From positions 1 to 51,166 of the forward strand of contig JAKPJF010000061.1 of the NCBI GenBank assembly GCA_029554345.1: a DNA stretch of 51,166 nucleotides, in the 5' to 3' direction. The stretch's first letter is position 1; every line of letters starts with the position of its first letter. A program made the translations under genes and the position numbers. The DNA comes from Spirochaetota bacterium (GTDB lineage: Bacteria > Spirochaetota > UBA4802 > JAFGJZ01). Below the pieces are notes generated by a model. The model had not been told where the DNA came from and made no database searches. It was given only the letters and a program-made list of their open reading frames with translations. Below are positions 42,765-49,848 of the stretch, in pieces.

Positions 42765-43160
42765 ATGAAGATTTTAATCGTAGATGACGATTTTGTCTGC
42801 CGCAATCTTCTTCTTGCTATGGTGAAAGATTACGGCGAGTGCGATGTAGCAATTAATGGAAAAGAAGCGATTTCTGCAGTCAAAAATTCAATCGAAAACA
42901 AAACACCTTACAACCTCATCTTCCTGGACATCATGCTCGAAGAGATTGACGGTCATGAAGTTTTAAAACGAATTCGCGATATCGAAAGCAATTTTAATAT
43001 AGGCGGTCTAGACGGCGCAAAAATCATCATGACTACAATTCTCGACGACTTTGCCAGCATTAAGACAGCTTTCGCCGGTCAGTGTGAAGGATATATTGTA
43101 AAACCTATAACCAAAGATAAAGTAGATAAACAGCTTAAGGATCTTAAGCTTATCAGGTAA
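42765..43160 (+). CDS. Single-domain response regulator
   Basis: A 131-aa CheY-like receiver without an output domain. Acidic pocket IVDDD (about 4-8), phosphoacceptor in LIFLDIMLEEIDG (about 56), Thr/Thr region IIMTTILDD and Lys in VKPI are present. The start ATG 42765 has a GGAGG six bases upstream; the earlier frame opening is not needed. It directly follows the hybrid kinase, whose HPt domain probably phosphorylates it. Confidence 0.9.
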   Translation: MKILIVDDDFVCRNLLLAMVKDYGECDVAINGKEAISAVKNSIENKTPYNLIFLDIMLEEIDGHEVLKRIRDIESNFNIGGLDGAKIIMTTILDDFASIKTAFAGQCEGYIVKPITKDKVDKQLKDLKLIR

Positions 43161-43203
43161 CATTTTTCTTTACAAAAATCAGGATTTATTTTTTTTTCAT
43201 AGC

Positions 43204-43920
43204 ATGAAGAAATCATCCGGAACAGCTCTTGGCTCAAGAGGATTTGACGACAGCAGCCTTATAGAAGAATATCATAAGCTTAACTTTACCATTCTCAAGG
43301 AGAAACTTGAATCCCCTTTGCCTACAGAAAGAACAGCTGCGGCAAGAGTTCTCTCAAATCATAAAACTGATGAATGCGCCCAGATGCTTGCAGAAGCTCT
43401 TATCAAAGAAACAAAACTTTATTCAAAAATAGCAATCAGTGAAAGTCTCGGAACTCTTGGAATTATATCATTAAAATATCTTTTGCCTCTTCTCGGTAAA
43501 ATCGGAACAAATCAGCATAAAACCATACCTGAAGAAAAATTCCGCAAAAAATCATTTCCTCTTCCGCGTGATATTGTTTCTCGAACTATCACAAAAATCG
43601 GAGAAGAAGCTCTTGCTCCGCTTGAAGAGTTTATCATGAGCGAAGACGAATCCGCAGTATCCGAAGCCTTAGATGCTTACGGATTTATTCATTTCTATGG
43701 GAACAACAAACGGGACTCTTCCTTTTTAATAAAAATCTACGGCAGAACACAGAACCTAATGATTAAGTGGAAAATCATAAGGGCACTGGAATCATTCGCT
43801 GACAACGAGACTGTTAATCTTCTCGAAAAGGTGCTAAAAGACAAAACATGCACAATTCTTCACAAAGAAGCAGAAAGATCTTTGACCCAGATAAAGAGAA
43901 TTAAAGAAAAAAATATTTAA
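43204..43920 (+). CDS. HEAT-repeat-like protein
   Basis: A 238-aa helical protein with repeated helix pairs of about 30-35 residues: TERTAAARVLSNHKTDECAQ, YSKIAISESLGTLGIISLKY, ISRTITKIGEEALAPLEE-like, and WKIIRALESFADNETVNLLE. These match the HEAT-like repeat pattern (conserved Ala/Leu with intervening acidic residues). No catalytic motif. It may be a scaffold in the adjacent kinase/regulator pathway. ATG 43204 lacks a Shine-Dalgarno. Confidence 0.7.
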   Translation: MKKSSGTALGSRGFDDSSLIEEYHKLNFTILKEKLESPLPTERTAAARVLSNHKTDECAQMLAEALIKETKLYSKIAISESLGTLGIISLKYLLPLLGKIGTNQHKTIPEEKFRKKSFPLPRDIVSRTITKIGEEALAPLEEFIMSEDESAVSEALDAYGFIHFYGNNKRDSSFLIKIYGRTQNLMIKWKIIRALESFADNETVNLLEKVLKDKTCTILHKEAERSLTQIKRIKEKNI

Positions 43921-43962
43921 CTAAATCCATGTTTCAGCCGACATAATCTGAAAGGGGATTTT

Positions 43963-45153
43963 ATGTTAAAAAAACCATTTTTGTTTCTTTTAATTGCCGC
44001 TTTTCCCATATTATCTTTTTCCGCTGATTTTCACTGGAACCTGAACAAAGACGACCGCCTGGAACTTGTTAAAACTGCTAAAATAAATTTTCTGATAAAC
44101 AACACCCTTCAGCGCATTTACGAAGAACGCAATATAATTGACCTGACATGTTATGACAAAAAAGAAGACGGATCTTTTGTAAAAGGAGGTTTCTCAGTTT
44201 TTACAAGAGAACATGATGAGAAAGTTTTCAGACTTACAGATAAAAAATTGTCTGATTTTGAAATTCATAAAAACGGAAAATATTCGGTTCCTGATAAATA
44301 TCTGATGCCTAATTTACGCCATATTCCGATGTTTCCCGACAAAGAAATAGCCGAAGGTGATGAATGGACTGCACCGGTCGAACTTTATCTCGACAATTTT
44401 TCCGTGGAGCTTGGTCTTCTTCTTTCTGCAAAATACCGGCTCAAAGGATTTGCAGACATGGAAGGAGTCAAGACGGCGATAATAGAATATACCTTTGTGA
44501 TAAACAAGGATCTTTCAGAGAAAAAGATTAAACATCCCGATATTCCGAACAAGATTGTCGGAGAAAATACCGGAATCATTTACTGGGACACCGCAAAAAA
44601 TCAGGTAATCGGAATGAACGACAAGTACCGGATTATTTTTGCCTTTTTAAACAGAGGTTCCGTAACTACTTATGAATTTAGAATGAATATTGACACTGAA
44701 TCGAAAGTCTATCGTCCGGTAGCCGAAAATGACAAAGACAAAGACAAGGAAGAAATAAAAAAAGAACTGCCGGAAGACAGCGGAATAACCGTTGAAAGCA
44801 ATGATACCGGAATAGTTCTCAGAATGGGAGAAGTTCTTTTTGATTTCGATTCGGCAAAGCTGAAATCTGAAACTCAGGAAACCCTGAAAAAAGTAATAGA
44901 TATTATCAAAAAGAAATATCCCGACCGTGAAATAATCGTTGAAGGCCACACGGACAGCACCGGTACACGCGGCTACAATATGAAGCTTTCTGAAAACCGC
45001 GCGAATAATGTAGCTGAATTTTTAAAAGGCGGAGTCGGTCATGATAAGCTTTCTTACAAAGGATACGGACCAGACCGGCCGATTAACGGAAATAGAACAG
45101 AAACGGAACGCAGACAAAACAGAAGAGTAGATATCACAATAAAGCTTAAGTAA
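43963..45153 (+). CDS. OmpA-family outer-membrane/peptidoglycan-binding protein
   Basis: A 396-aa exported protein with signal peptide (1-20, ending SFSA). Residues 21-255 form a beta-rich domain of unknown type, followed by an acidic/basic linker (ENDKDKDKEEIKKEL) and a C-terminal OmpA domain (about 285-396) with LFDFDSAKLKSETQETL, VEGHTDSTGTRGYN and LSENRANNVAEFL that binds peptidoglycan. ATG 43963 has AAGGGG upstream. It ends at a long hairpin shared with the convergent pyrC gene. Confidence 0.88.
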   Translation: MLKKPFLFLLIAAFPILSFSADFHWNLNKDDRLELVKTAKINFLINNTLQRIYEERNIIDLTCYDKKEDGSFVKGGFSVFTREHDEKVFRLTDKKLSDFEIHKNGKYSVPDKYLMPNLRHIPMFPDKEIAEGDEWTAPVELYLDNFSVELGLLLSAKYRLKGFADMEGVKTAIIEYTFVINKDLSEKKIKHPDIPNKIVGENTGIIYWDTAKNQVIGMNDKYRIIFAFLNRGSVTTYEFRMNIDTESKVYRPVAENDKDKDKEEIKKELPEDSGITVESNDTGIVLRMGEVLFDFDSAKLKSETQETLKKVIDIIKKKYPDREIIVEGHTDSTGTRGYNMKLSENRANNVAEFLKGGVGHDKLSYKGYGPDRPINGNRTETERRQNRRVDITIKLK

Positions 45154-45171
45154 TTAAGCTTTATATGTGAT
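45133..45171. terminator. Long hairpin at the OmpA-like/pyrC convergent junction
   Basis: ATAAAGCTTAA (45139-45149) pairs perfectly with TTAAGCTTTAT (45154-45164) across a GTAA loop, and with one bulged A the stem extends by ATCACA/TGTGAT to 45133-45171. Both genes end inside it (stops at 45151-45153 and 45154-45156). It is symmetric and would work in both directions; no U tract follows, so termination may depend on the stem alone. Confidence 0.55.
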
Positions 45172-46422
45172 GCGTCCTGAAAGAATCGTACATTCCACTG
45201 AACCGAAAAGTTCTGCTCCCATAAAAGGAGTATTTTTGCAATTTGAAGCTACAAAATCATCGTTTATAATTACTTTCTTTTCCGGATCTATAATTACGAT
45301 GTCAGCGTCATAACCGGGTTTTATTTCGCCTTTTTTGATTTTTATAATCTTCGCAGGATTGCACGTTACTTTAGCAAATACTTCATTATAAGAAAGACCA
45401 TTCTCCTTAACGAGTTTCGTTATCATCAAAGGAACTGCAGTCTCAAGACCGATTATTCCATTCGGAGCAAATTCGATTTCCTGACGCTTCTCATTCATCA
45501 GATGAGGCGCGTGATCAGTCGCAATCGCGTCAATAGTTCCGTCTTTGAGACCTTCAATAATCTTAATACGGTCATCCTCGGTTCTTAGCGGCGGATTCAT
45601 TTTAGCGAGTGCAAGCTTCTCTCTCACAACTTCATCAGTCAGCGAAAAATAATGCGGCGCCGTCTCGCATGTAACCTTTACACCGCGCTTCTTTGCGTTT
45701 CTGATTATTTCAACAGATCCGCCCGATGATATATGCTGAACATGAAGTCTTCCTTTCGATAACCCTGCAATGATAACATCACGCGCAATCATAACTTCTT
45801 CTGCGGCATTCGGAATTCCGCGCAGACCAAGCGATGCCGAAACCTTTCCCTCATTGATCACGCCTGAATCAACAAGAAGATGATCTTCTTCGTGTGCCAT
45901 AATAGGAACATCAAACATACGGGAATACTCAAGAGCTCTGCGCATAAGAATGGAACTGCTTACAGGCTTTCCGTCATCGGTAAATGCGACTGCACCGGCA
46001 GTATGCAATTCACCCATCTCGCTGATTTCCTCTCCCTTCATTCCTTTCGAAACGGCAGCAGCGGGAAAAATATTCAAAAGACCGGATTTCTCGGCTTCAT
46101 GCTTGATAAATTTTACAAGAGCCTGATTGTCAATCGGAGGATTGGTATTCGGCATTGTAACAACAGATGTATATCCTGACTTCGCCGCTATCCGGCATCC
46201 GCCCGCGATAGTTTCCTGATCTTCGCGTCCAGGTTCACGGAAATGTACATGCAGATCAATCAATCCCGGAAGAACGAGTTTTCCTGCCGCATCTATTGTT
46301 TCATCAGCAGTTTCGGCTTCACCGATGGATTTTATTATTCCGTCTTCGATATTAACGCAGGCTGTTTTATCAAGCCCGCTTGCAGGATCAAGCACACGTC
46401 CGTTTTTAATGCAAAGTTTCAT
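45154..46422 (-). CDS. pyrC: Dihydroorotase
   Basis: A 422-aa class I dihydroorotase of pyrimidine synthesis, closing carbamoyl-aspartate to dihydroorotate. Metal-binding HVHFREPG (about 59-66), MPNTNPP, GAVAFTDDG, MAHEED, HVQHISS, and catalytic DAIATDHAPH are all present. It starts in an ATGA overlap with pyrB. Its 3' end lies in the junction hairpin with the OmpA-like gene. Confidence 0.96.
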   Translation of the reverse strand: MKLCIKNGRVLDPASGLDKTACVNIEDGIIKSIGEAETADETIDAAGKLVLPGLIDLHVHFREPGREDQETIAGGCRIAAKSGYTSVVTMPNTNPPIDNQALVKFIKHEAEKSGLLNIFPAAAVSKGMKGEEISEMGELHTAGAVAFTDDGKPVSSSILMRRALEYSRMFDVPIMAHEEDHLLVDSGVINEGKVSASLGLRGIPNAAEEVMIARDVIIAGLSKGRLHVQHISSGGSVEIIRNAKKRGVKVTCETAPHYFSLTDEVVREKLALAKMNPPLRTEDDRIKIIEGLKDGTIDAIATDHAPHLMNEKRQEIEFAPNGIIGLETAVPLMITKLVKENGLSYNEVFAKVTCNPAKIIKIKKGEIKPGYDADIVIIDPEKKVIINDDFVASNCKNTPFMGAELFGSVECTILSGRITYKA

Positions 46423-47363
46423 TTTTCTTTATTTATGTCCTCAAGAGTTTTTCCGCAGAGAAGAGAAAAGACAGCCATTCTCACGGCAATCCCGTTGGTA
46501 ACCTGTTCTTCAATTATTGCATTTTCACAGTCTGCCACAAAATCATCGATTTCGATTCCCCTGTTTATCGGTCCGGGATGCATAACTATAACATCCTTTC
46601 TGCATTTTTTGAGTCTGTCTTTAGTAAGTGAAAAATATTTATTATACTCTCTTATCGAAGGAAAAAGGGAACCTTTCTGCCTTTCGAGCTGAATTCTCAG
46701 CATATTCACGACATCAAGCTTTGGAAGAATCGAATCCAAATCAAAAGTCATCTCGATTCCGTACAGTGAAAAATCATCAGGAAGAAGAGTCGGAGGTCCG
46801 CAGAGCACAACTTCCGAACCCATTTTTGTAAAAAGTTCAATTCCGGATCTCGCGACACGCGAATGCTTGATGTCTCCGACTATCGCAACTTTCAGACCTT
46901 TCAGAGAACCTGTTCTTTCATAAACGGAAAACCCGTCAAGAAGAGCCTGTGTCGGATGTGCATGATTGCCGTCACCGCCGTTTATAACATGAGCTTCACA
47001 GTTGCGCGAAAGAAAATCCGGCGCAAGAGAAACGGGATGGCGCATAACGATGAAACCGGTTTTCATCGCTTCAAGAGTCTTGACCGTATCAATCAGCGAT
47101 TCGCCCTTTACAAGGCTTGAAGTCGACGGCGCAACGCTGATAACATCGGCTGATAGTCTTTTGGCTGCAATTTCGAAACTCAGCCTTGTTCTGGTTGAAG
47201 GCTCGATAAAAAGCATGCAGACAGTACGTCCGGAGAGAAATGAAAACTTTTTATTAGTCTCCGTGAATACTTTTTTAAAAATCTTTGCCGCTTCAAAAAT
47301 ATAAATAATTTCGTCATGTGAAAGCGATGAAATATCAAGAAGATCTTTTCGTTTGAGAGTCAT
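46419..47363 (-). CDS. pyrB: Aspartate carbamoyltransferase
   Basis: A 314-aa catalytic chain. Carbamoyl-phosphate motif EPSTRTRLSFE (near residue 53), GDGNHAHPTQALLDG, aspartate-site loop and C-terminal MHPGPINRGIEI are typical. The upstream TTG frame (to 47396) is rejected; ATG 47363 is the natural start. No regulatory pyrI gene is adjacent. With pyrC it forms a two-gene pyrBC operon downstream of the aldehyde dehydrogenase gene. Confidence 0.96.
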   Translation of the reverse strand: MTLKRKDLLDISSLSHDEIIYIFEAAKIFKKVFTETNKKFSFLSGRTVCMLFIEPSTRTRLSFEIAAKRLSADVISVAPSTSSLVKGESLIDTVKTLEAMKTGFIVMRHPVSLAPDFLSRNCEAHVINGGDGNHAHPTQALLDGFSVYERTGSLKGLKVAIVGDIKHSRVARSGIELFTKMGSEVVLCGPPTLLPDDFSLYGIEMTFDLDSILPKLDVVNMLRIQLERQKGSLFPSIREYNKYFSLTKDRLKKCRKDVIVMHPGPINRGIEIDDFVADCENAIIEEQVTNGIAVRMAVFSLLCGKTLEDINKEK

Positions 47364-47436
47364 ACTTTCAAATAACACGAGTGCGTTTTTTGTCAATTAT
47401 TATGTACTGCTCAAACACGAAATTATATTCAAAAAA

Positions 47437-48897
47437 CTATCTTTCTGTTATAATAACCGTATGAAGCTTCGTAAGCTCATCTATGCTGTATCCCAAGCCT
47501 TCCCTGCCAAGTCCCGACTTTTTGTTTCCGCCGAAAGGAAAATGCCCCACGCCATGAGCCGGTGCTGAATTTACAGTTACGGAACCGTCCTGAAGCTGTT
47601 TTGCGATTCTGAGCGCTAGATTAATGTTCTCTGTAAAAATACAGCTGTCAAGACCGTACTCCGATGAGTTTGAAAGAGCCACGGCTTCTTCATGATCCGC
47701 TACCGTCATTATGGGTATTACCGGTCCGAAAATTTCTTCTTTGGCGATTCTCATGGAAGGATTTACATTATCAATAACAGTCGGTTCCATGACAAGTCCC
47801 GATGATTTTCCGCCCAATAAAATTCTACCGCCGCTTGATACGGCATCATCAACAAGTTCTTCTACATTTATAAGAGCTTTTTTATTGATAAGAGGTCCAA
47901 CCTGAGTCTTGTCGCAGAGCGGATCACCTGACGGATATTTTTCAGCCTCGGCAAGAATTTCTTCAACAAGCTTTTCTTTTATATCTTTTACGGCAATAAC
48001 CCGGCTCACCGCATCACATCGTTGTCCCGAATTTCTAAAAGACCCGCGTACTATCTGAGCCGCCGCGTTTTTCAAGTCGGCGTCCTTCAGAACTATAGCG
48101 GCAGCCTTTCCGCCAAGTTCAAGATGCAGTTTTTTTATGCCGGCAATTTTCGCGATATGTTCCCCGACGGCAGTCGAACCGGTAAATGAAATCGCAGAAA
48201 CATCCTCGCTGGAAACAAGAACATCTCCCACATCCTTTCCGCTTCCGGTAACAATATTTAAAGCTCCGGCGGGAAGACCTGCAAGTTCGAGTATCCTCGC
48301 AAAATATATCAGAGCAAGGGGAGTATCACTTGCCGGTTTTGCAACAACAGTATTTCCGGCAAGAAGCGCAGGAATTATTTTTGCAGCGGCAATATACAAA
48401 GGATAATTAAACGACGATATAGTTGCAATTACTCCAAGCGGCTTACGTAAAACAATGGCAAATTTATTAGCAGTATCTTCAATCCATTCTCCTGGAAGAT
48501 ATTCGCCGTAAAGAGCCCGCACTTCCTGAGGAGCGAGGCGCAGACGTTCAACAGTTGCCTTGACTTCTCCCCTTGAAACAGACAGGGGTTTTCCGGATTC
48601 CATGGTAATTACAGAAGCAATTTCTTCTAAATTCTCGCTCATTATCTGAGCTGTTTTTTCAATAATCTCAAGGCGTTCAACTGGCTTGAATTTCGCAAAT
48701 TCCGAATGATTTTTCGCAGAATTAACAGCGGAGGTCACGTCTTCCGCACTGCATGCCGGCACACTTGCAAAAACTTTCCAGGTATACGGATTATATACAT
48801 CAATCTTTCCGCCTGAAACTGTGCAGTTCCAGCATCCGTTAATTAGAATTTTATAATGCCTTATTCCGTCTTCTTCCGAAAAAAGATTTCTGAACAT
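47437..48897 (-). CDS. Aldehyde dehydrogenase, GAPN-like
   Basis: A 486-aa NAD(P)-dependent aldehyde dehydrogenase. Catalytic Glu in LHLELGGK (about 258-265), catalytic Cys in NSGQRCDAVSRV (about 292-303), cofactor loops SSFNYPLYIAAAKIIPALLAGN-type and FTGSTAVGEHI are intact. The GQRCDA motif is typical of the non-phosphorylating glyceraldehyde-3-phosphate dehydrogenase (GapN) branch, but lactaldehyde or succinate-semialdehyde dehydrogenases are alternatives. ATG 48897 has GGGGGA upstream. It lies 73 bp before pyrB on the same strand and may be co-transcribed. Confidence 0.8.
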   Translation of the reverse strand: MFRNLFSEEDGIRHYKILINGCWNCTVSGGKIDVYNPYTWKVFASVPACSAEDVTSAVNSAKNHSEFAKFKPVERLEIIEKTAQIMSENLEEIASVITMESGKPLSVSRGEVKATVERLRLAPQEVRALYGEYLPGEWIEDTANKFAIVLRKPLGVIATISSFNYPLYIAAAKIIPALLAGNTVVAKPASDTPLALIYFARILELAGLPAGALNIVTGSGKDVGDVLVSSEDVSAISFTGSTAVGEHIAKIAGIKKLHLELGGKAAAIVLKDADLKNAAAQIVRGSFRNSGQRCDAVSRVIAVKDIKEKLVEEILAEAEKYPSGDPLCDKTQVGPLINKKALINVEELVDDAVSSGGRILLGGKSSGLVMEPTVIDNVNPSMRIAKEEIFGPVIPIMTVADHEEAVALSNSSEYGLDSCIFTENINLALRIAKQLQDGSVTVNSAPAHGVGHFPFGGNKKSGLGREGLGYSIDELTKLHTVIITER

Positions 48898-49139
48898 AAG
48901 TCCCCCTTCTTCTTTAATTTAGACTATAGCATTTAGCGGAATTAATTCAAATTAATAACTTATCATCTTCTATTATTAATTTAGCTGATTTTAGAAACAT
49001 TATATTACTGCCGAATATCACATTATAAAAAAGTTAATTTATTACAAAAAATTACTAATGGTTTCGGCAAATCATCCGACATATTTAATGTAGAATCAAA
49101 CTCCTTTGTGTTCCTTTTTATGGAGGAACGCTTTTCCAC

Positions 49140-49170
49140 ACGGGATATGCCCATATCCCGTCTTTTTTTT
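49140..49170 (+). terminator. Intrinsic terminator without an upstream gene
   Basis: The gap 48898-49244 holds no clear gene. ACGGGATAT (49140-49148) pairs with ATATCCCGT (49153-49161) around a GCCC loop and is followed by C and eight T. A smaller stem GTTCCT/AGGAAC lies just upstream (about 49110-49129). The T-run reads on the plus strand, yet no plus-strand gene precedes it within the window, so it may end a small RNA from the A/T-rich 48900-49140 stretch or act as an upstream block for the 49245 gene. Confidence 0.75.
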
Positions 49171-49195
49171 CTCCTCACATCAATTAAAGAGTTTC

Positions 49196-49223
49196 TTGAC
49201 AATGGCAGATAAATCATTAAATT
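49196..49223 (+). promoter_or_regulatory. Promoter of the P-loop kinase gene
   Basis: TTGACA (49196-49201), a 16-bp spacer and TAAATT (49218-49223) follow the intrinsic terminator. The start of transcription would be near 49230, giving a 15-nt leader with GGAGG before ATG 49245. Confidence 0.5.
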
Positions 49224-49244
49224 AAATTTCCGGAGGATTAAAGT

Positions 49245-49757
49245 ATGAATGCTACTCTTGAAAAATTCAACAGCTTCGATATTCTCCTGATATGCGGTGT
49301 TTACGGTTCAGGTAAAAACGCCTTCGCGGAAAAGTATTTTAAAAACGGCGCGTGGAACCGTGTGAGCAGAAATGAAATCCGAAAGCTTCTTTATGAAATG
49401 ACGCGTTTCGGCGAAACATGGGAATCTGCAAAATTCAGCGAAGAAGACGACATTCTCGTAAAACACATAGAAAGAAAAATTCTCGAGCACTATCTTCACA
49501 ATAAGAGAAAAGTTCTTGTTATAAACACATTCGCCACTAAAAAATCACGTCAGCGCTTTGTTTCGCTTGCAGCAGAATACAAAAAAACCATAGGCGCGGT
49601 TTTCATGAATATGCCTCTTGAATTCTGTCTTGCAGGATATAAGAAACATAATCCGACCATGCCCGAAAATGTTCTCAGGTCGATGTTTCAGAAAATTGAG
49701 CTTCCGGAAAAACGAGAAGGATTTACCGAAATTCTTGAAGTTCACCCAAAGGAATAA
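49245..49757 (+). CDS. P-loop kinase-like protein, AAA_33/polynucleotide-kinase type
   Basis: A 170-aa small P-loop protein. Walker A GVYGSGKNAF (about 18-27), RVSRNEIRKLLYE (about 38-50) and VLVINTFATKKSRQRFV (about 88-104) follow the order of AAA_33 or T4-PNK-like kinases; the last block holds the Walker B-like strand. The C-terminal NPTMPENVLRSMFQKIELPEKREGF fits the lid and base-binding part. It probably phosphorylates a nucleic acid end or small substrate. ATG 49245 has GGAGG. It is followed by a large unknown gene on the same strand. Confidence 0.72.
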   Translation: MNATLEKFNSFDILLICGVYGSGKNAFAEKYFKNGAWNRVSRNEIRKLLYEMTRFGETWESAKFSEEDDILVKHIERKILEHYLHNKRKVLVINTFATKKSRQRFVSLAAEYKKTIGAVFMNMPLEFCLAGYKKHNPTMPENVLRSMFQKIELPEKREGFTEILEVHPKE

Positions 49758-49848
49758 AACCCGCTTTTTCAGATAATCATTCTTAAGTTAAAGCCGTAGC
49801 CTGTTCTATTAATCTTGACAGATTATTTCAATACCTGATAAATCATGT

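Noticed and set aside
46243-46692. A 149-aa plus-strand ORF
   Set aside because: It covers the pyrC/pyrB junction on the opposite strand. The pyrimidine genes are unambiguous.
47391-47396. TTGACA directly upstream of pyrB as a promoter
   Set aside because: No acceptable -10 lies at 16-18 bp, and the position would place transcription start at or beyond the start codon.
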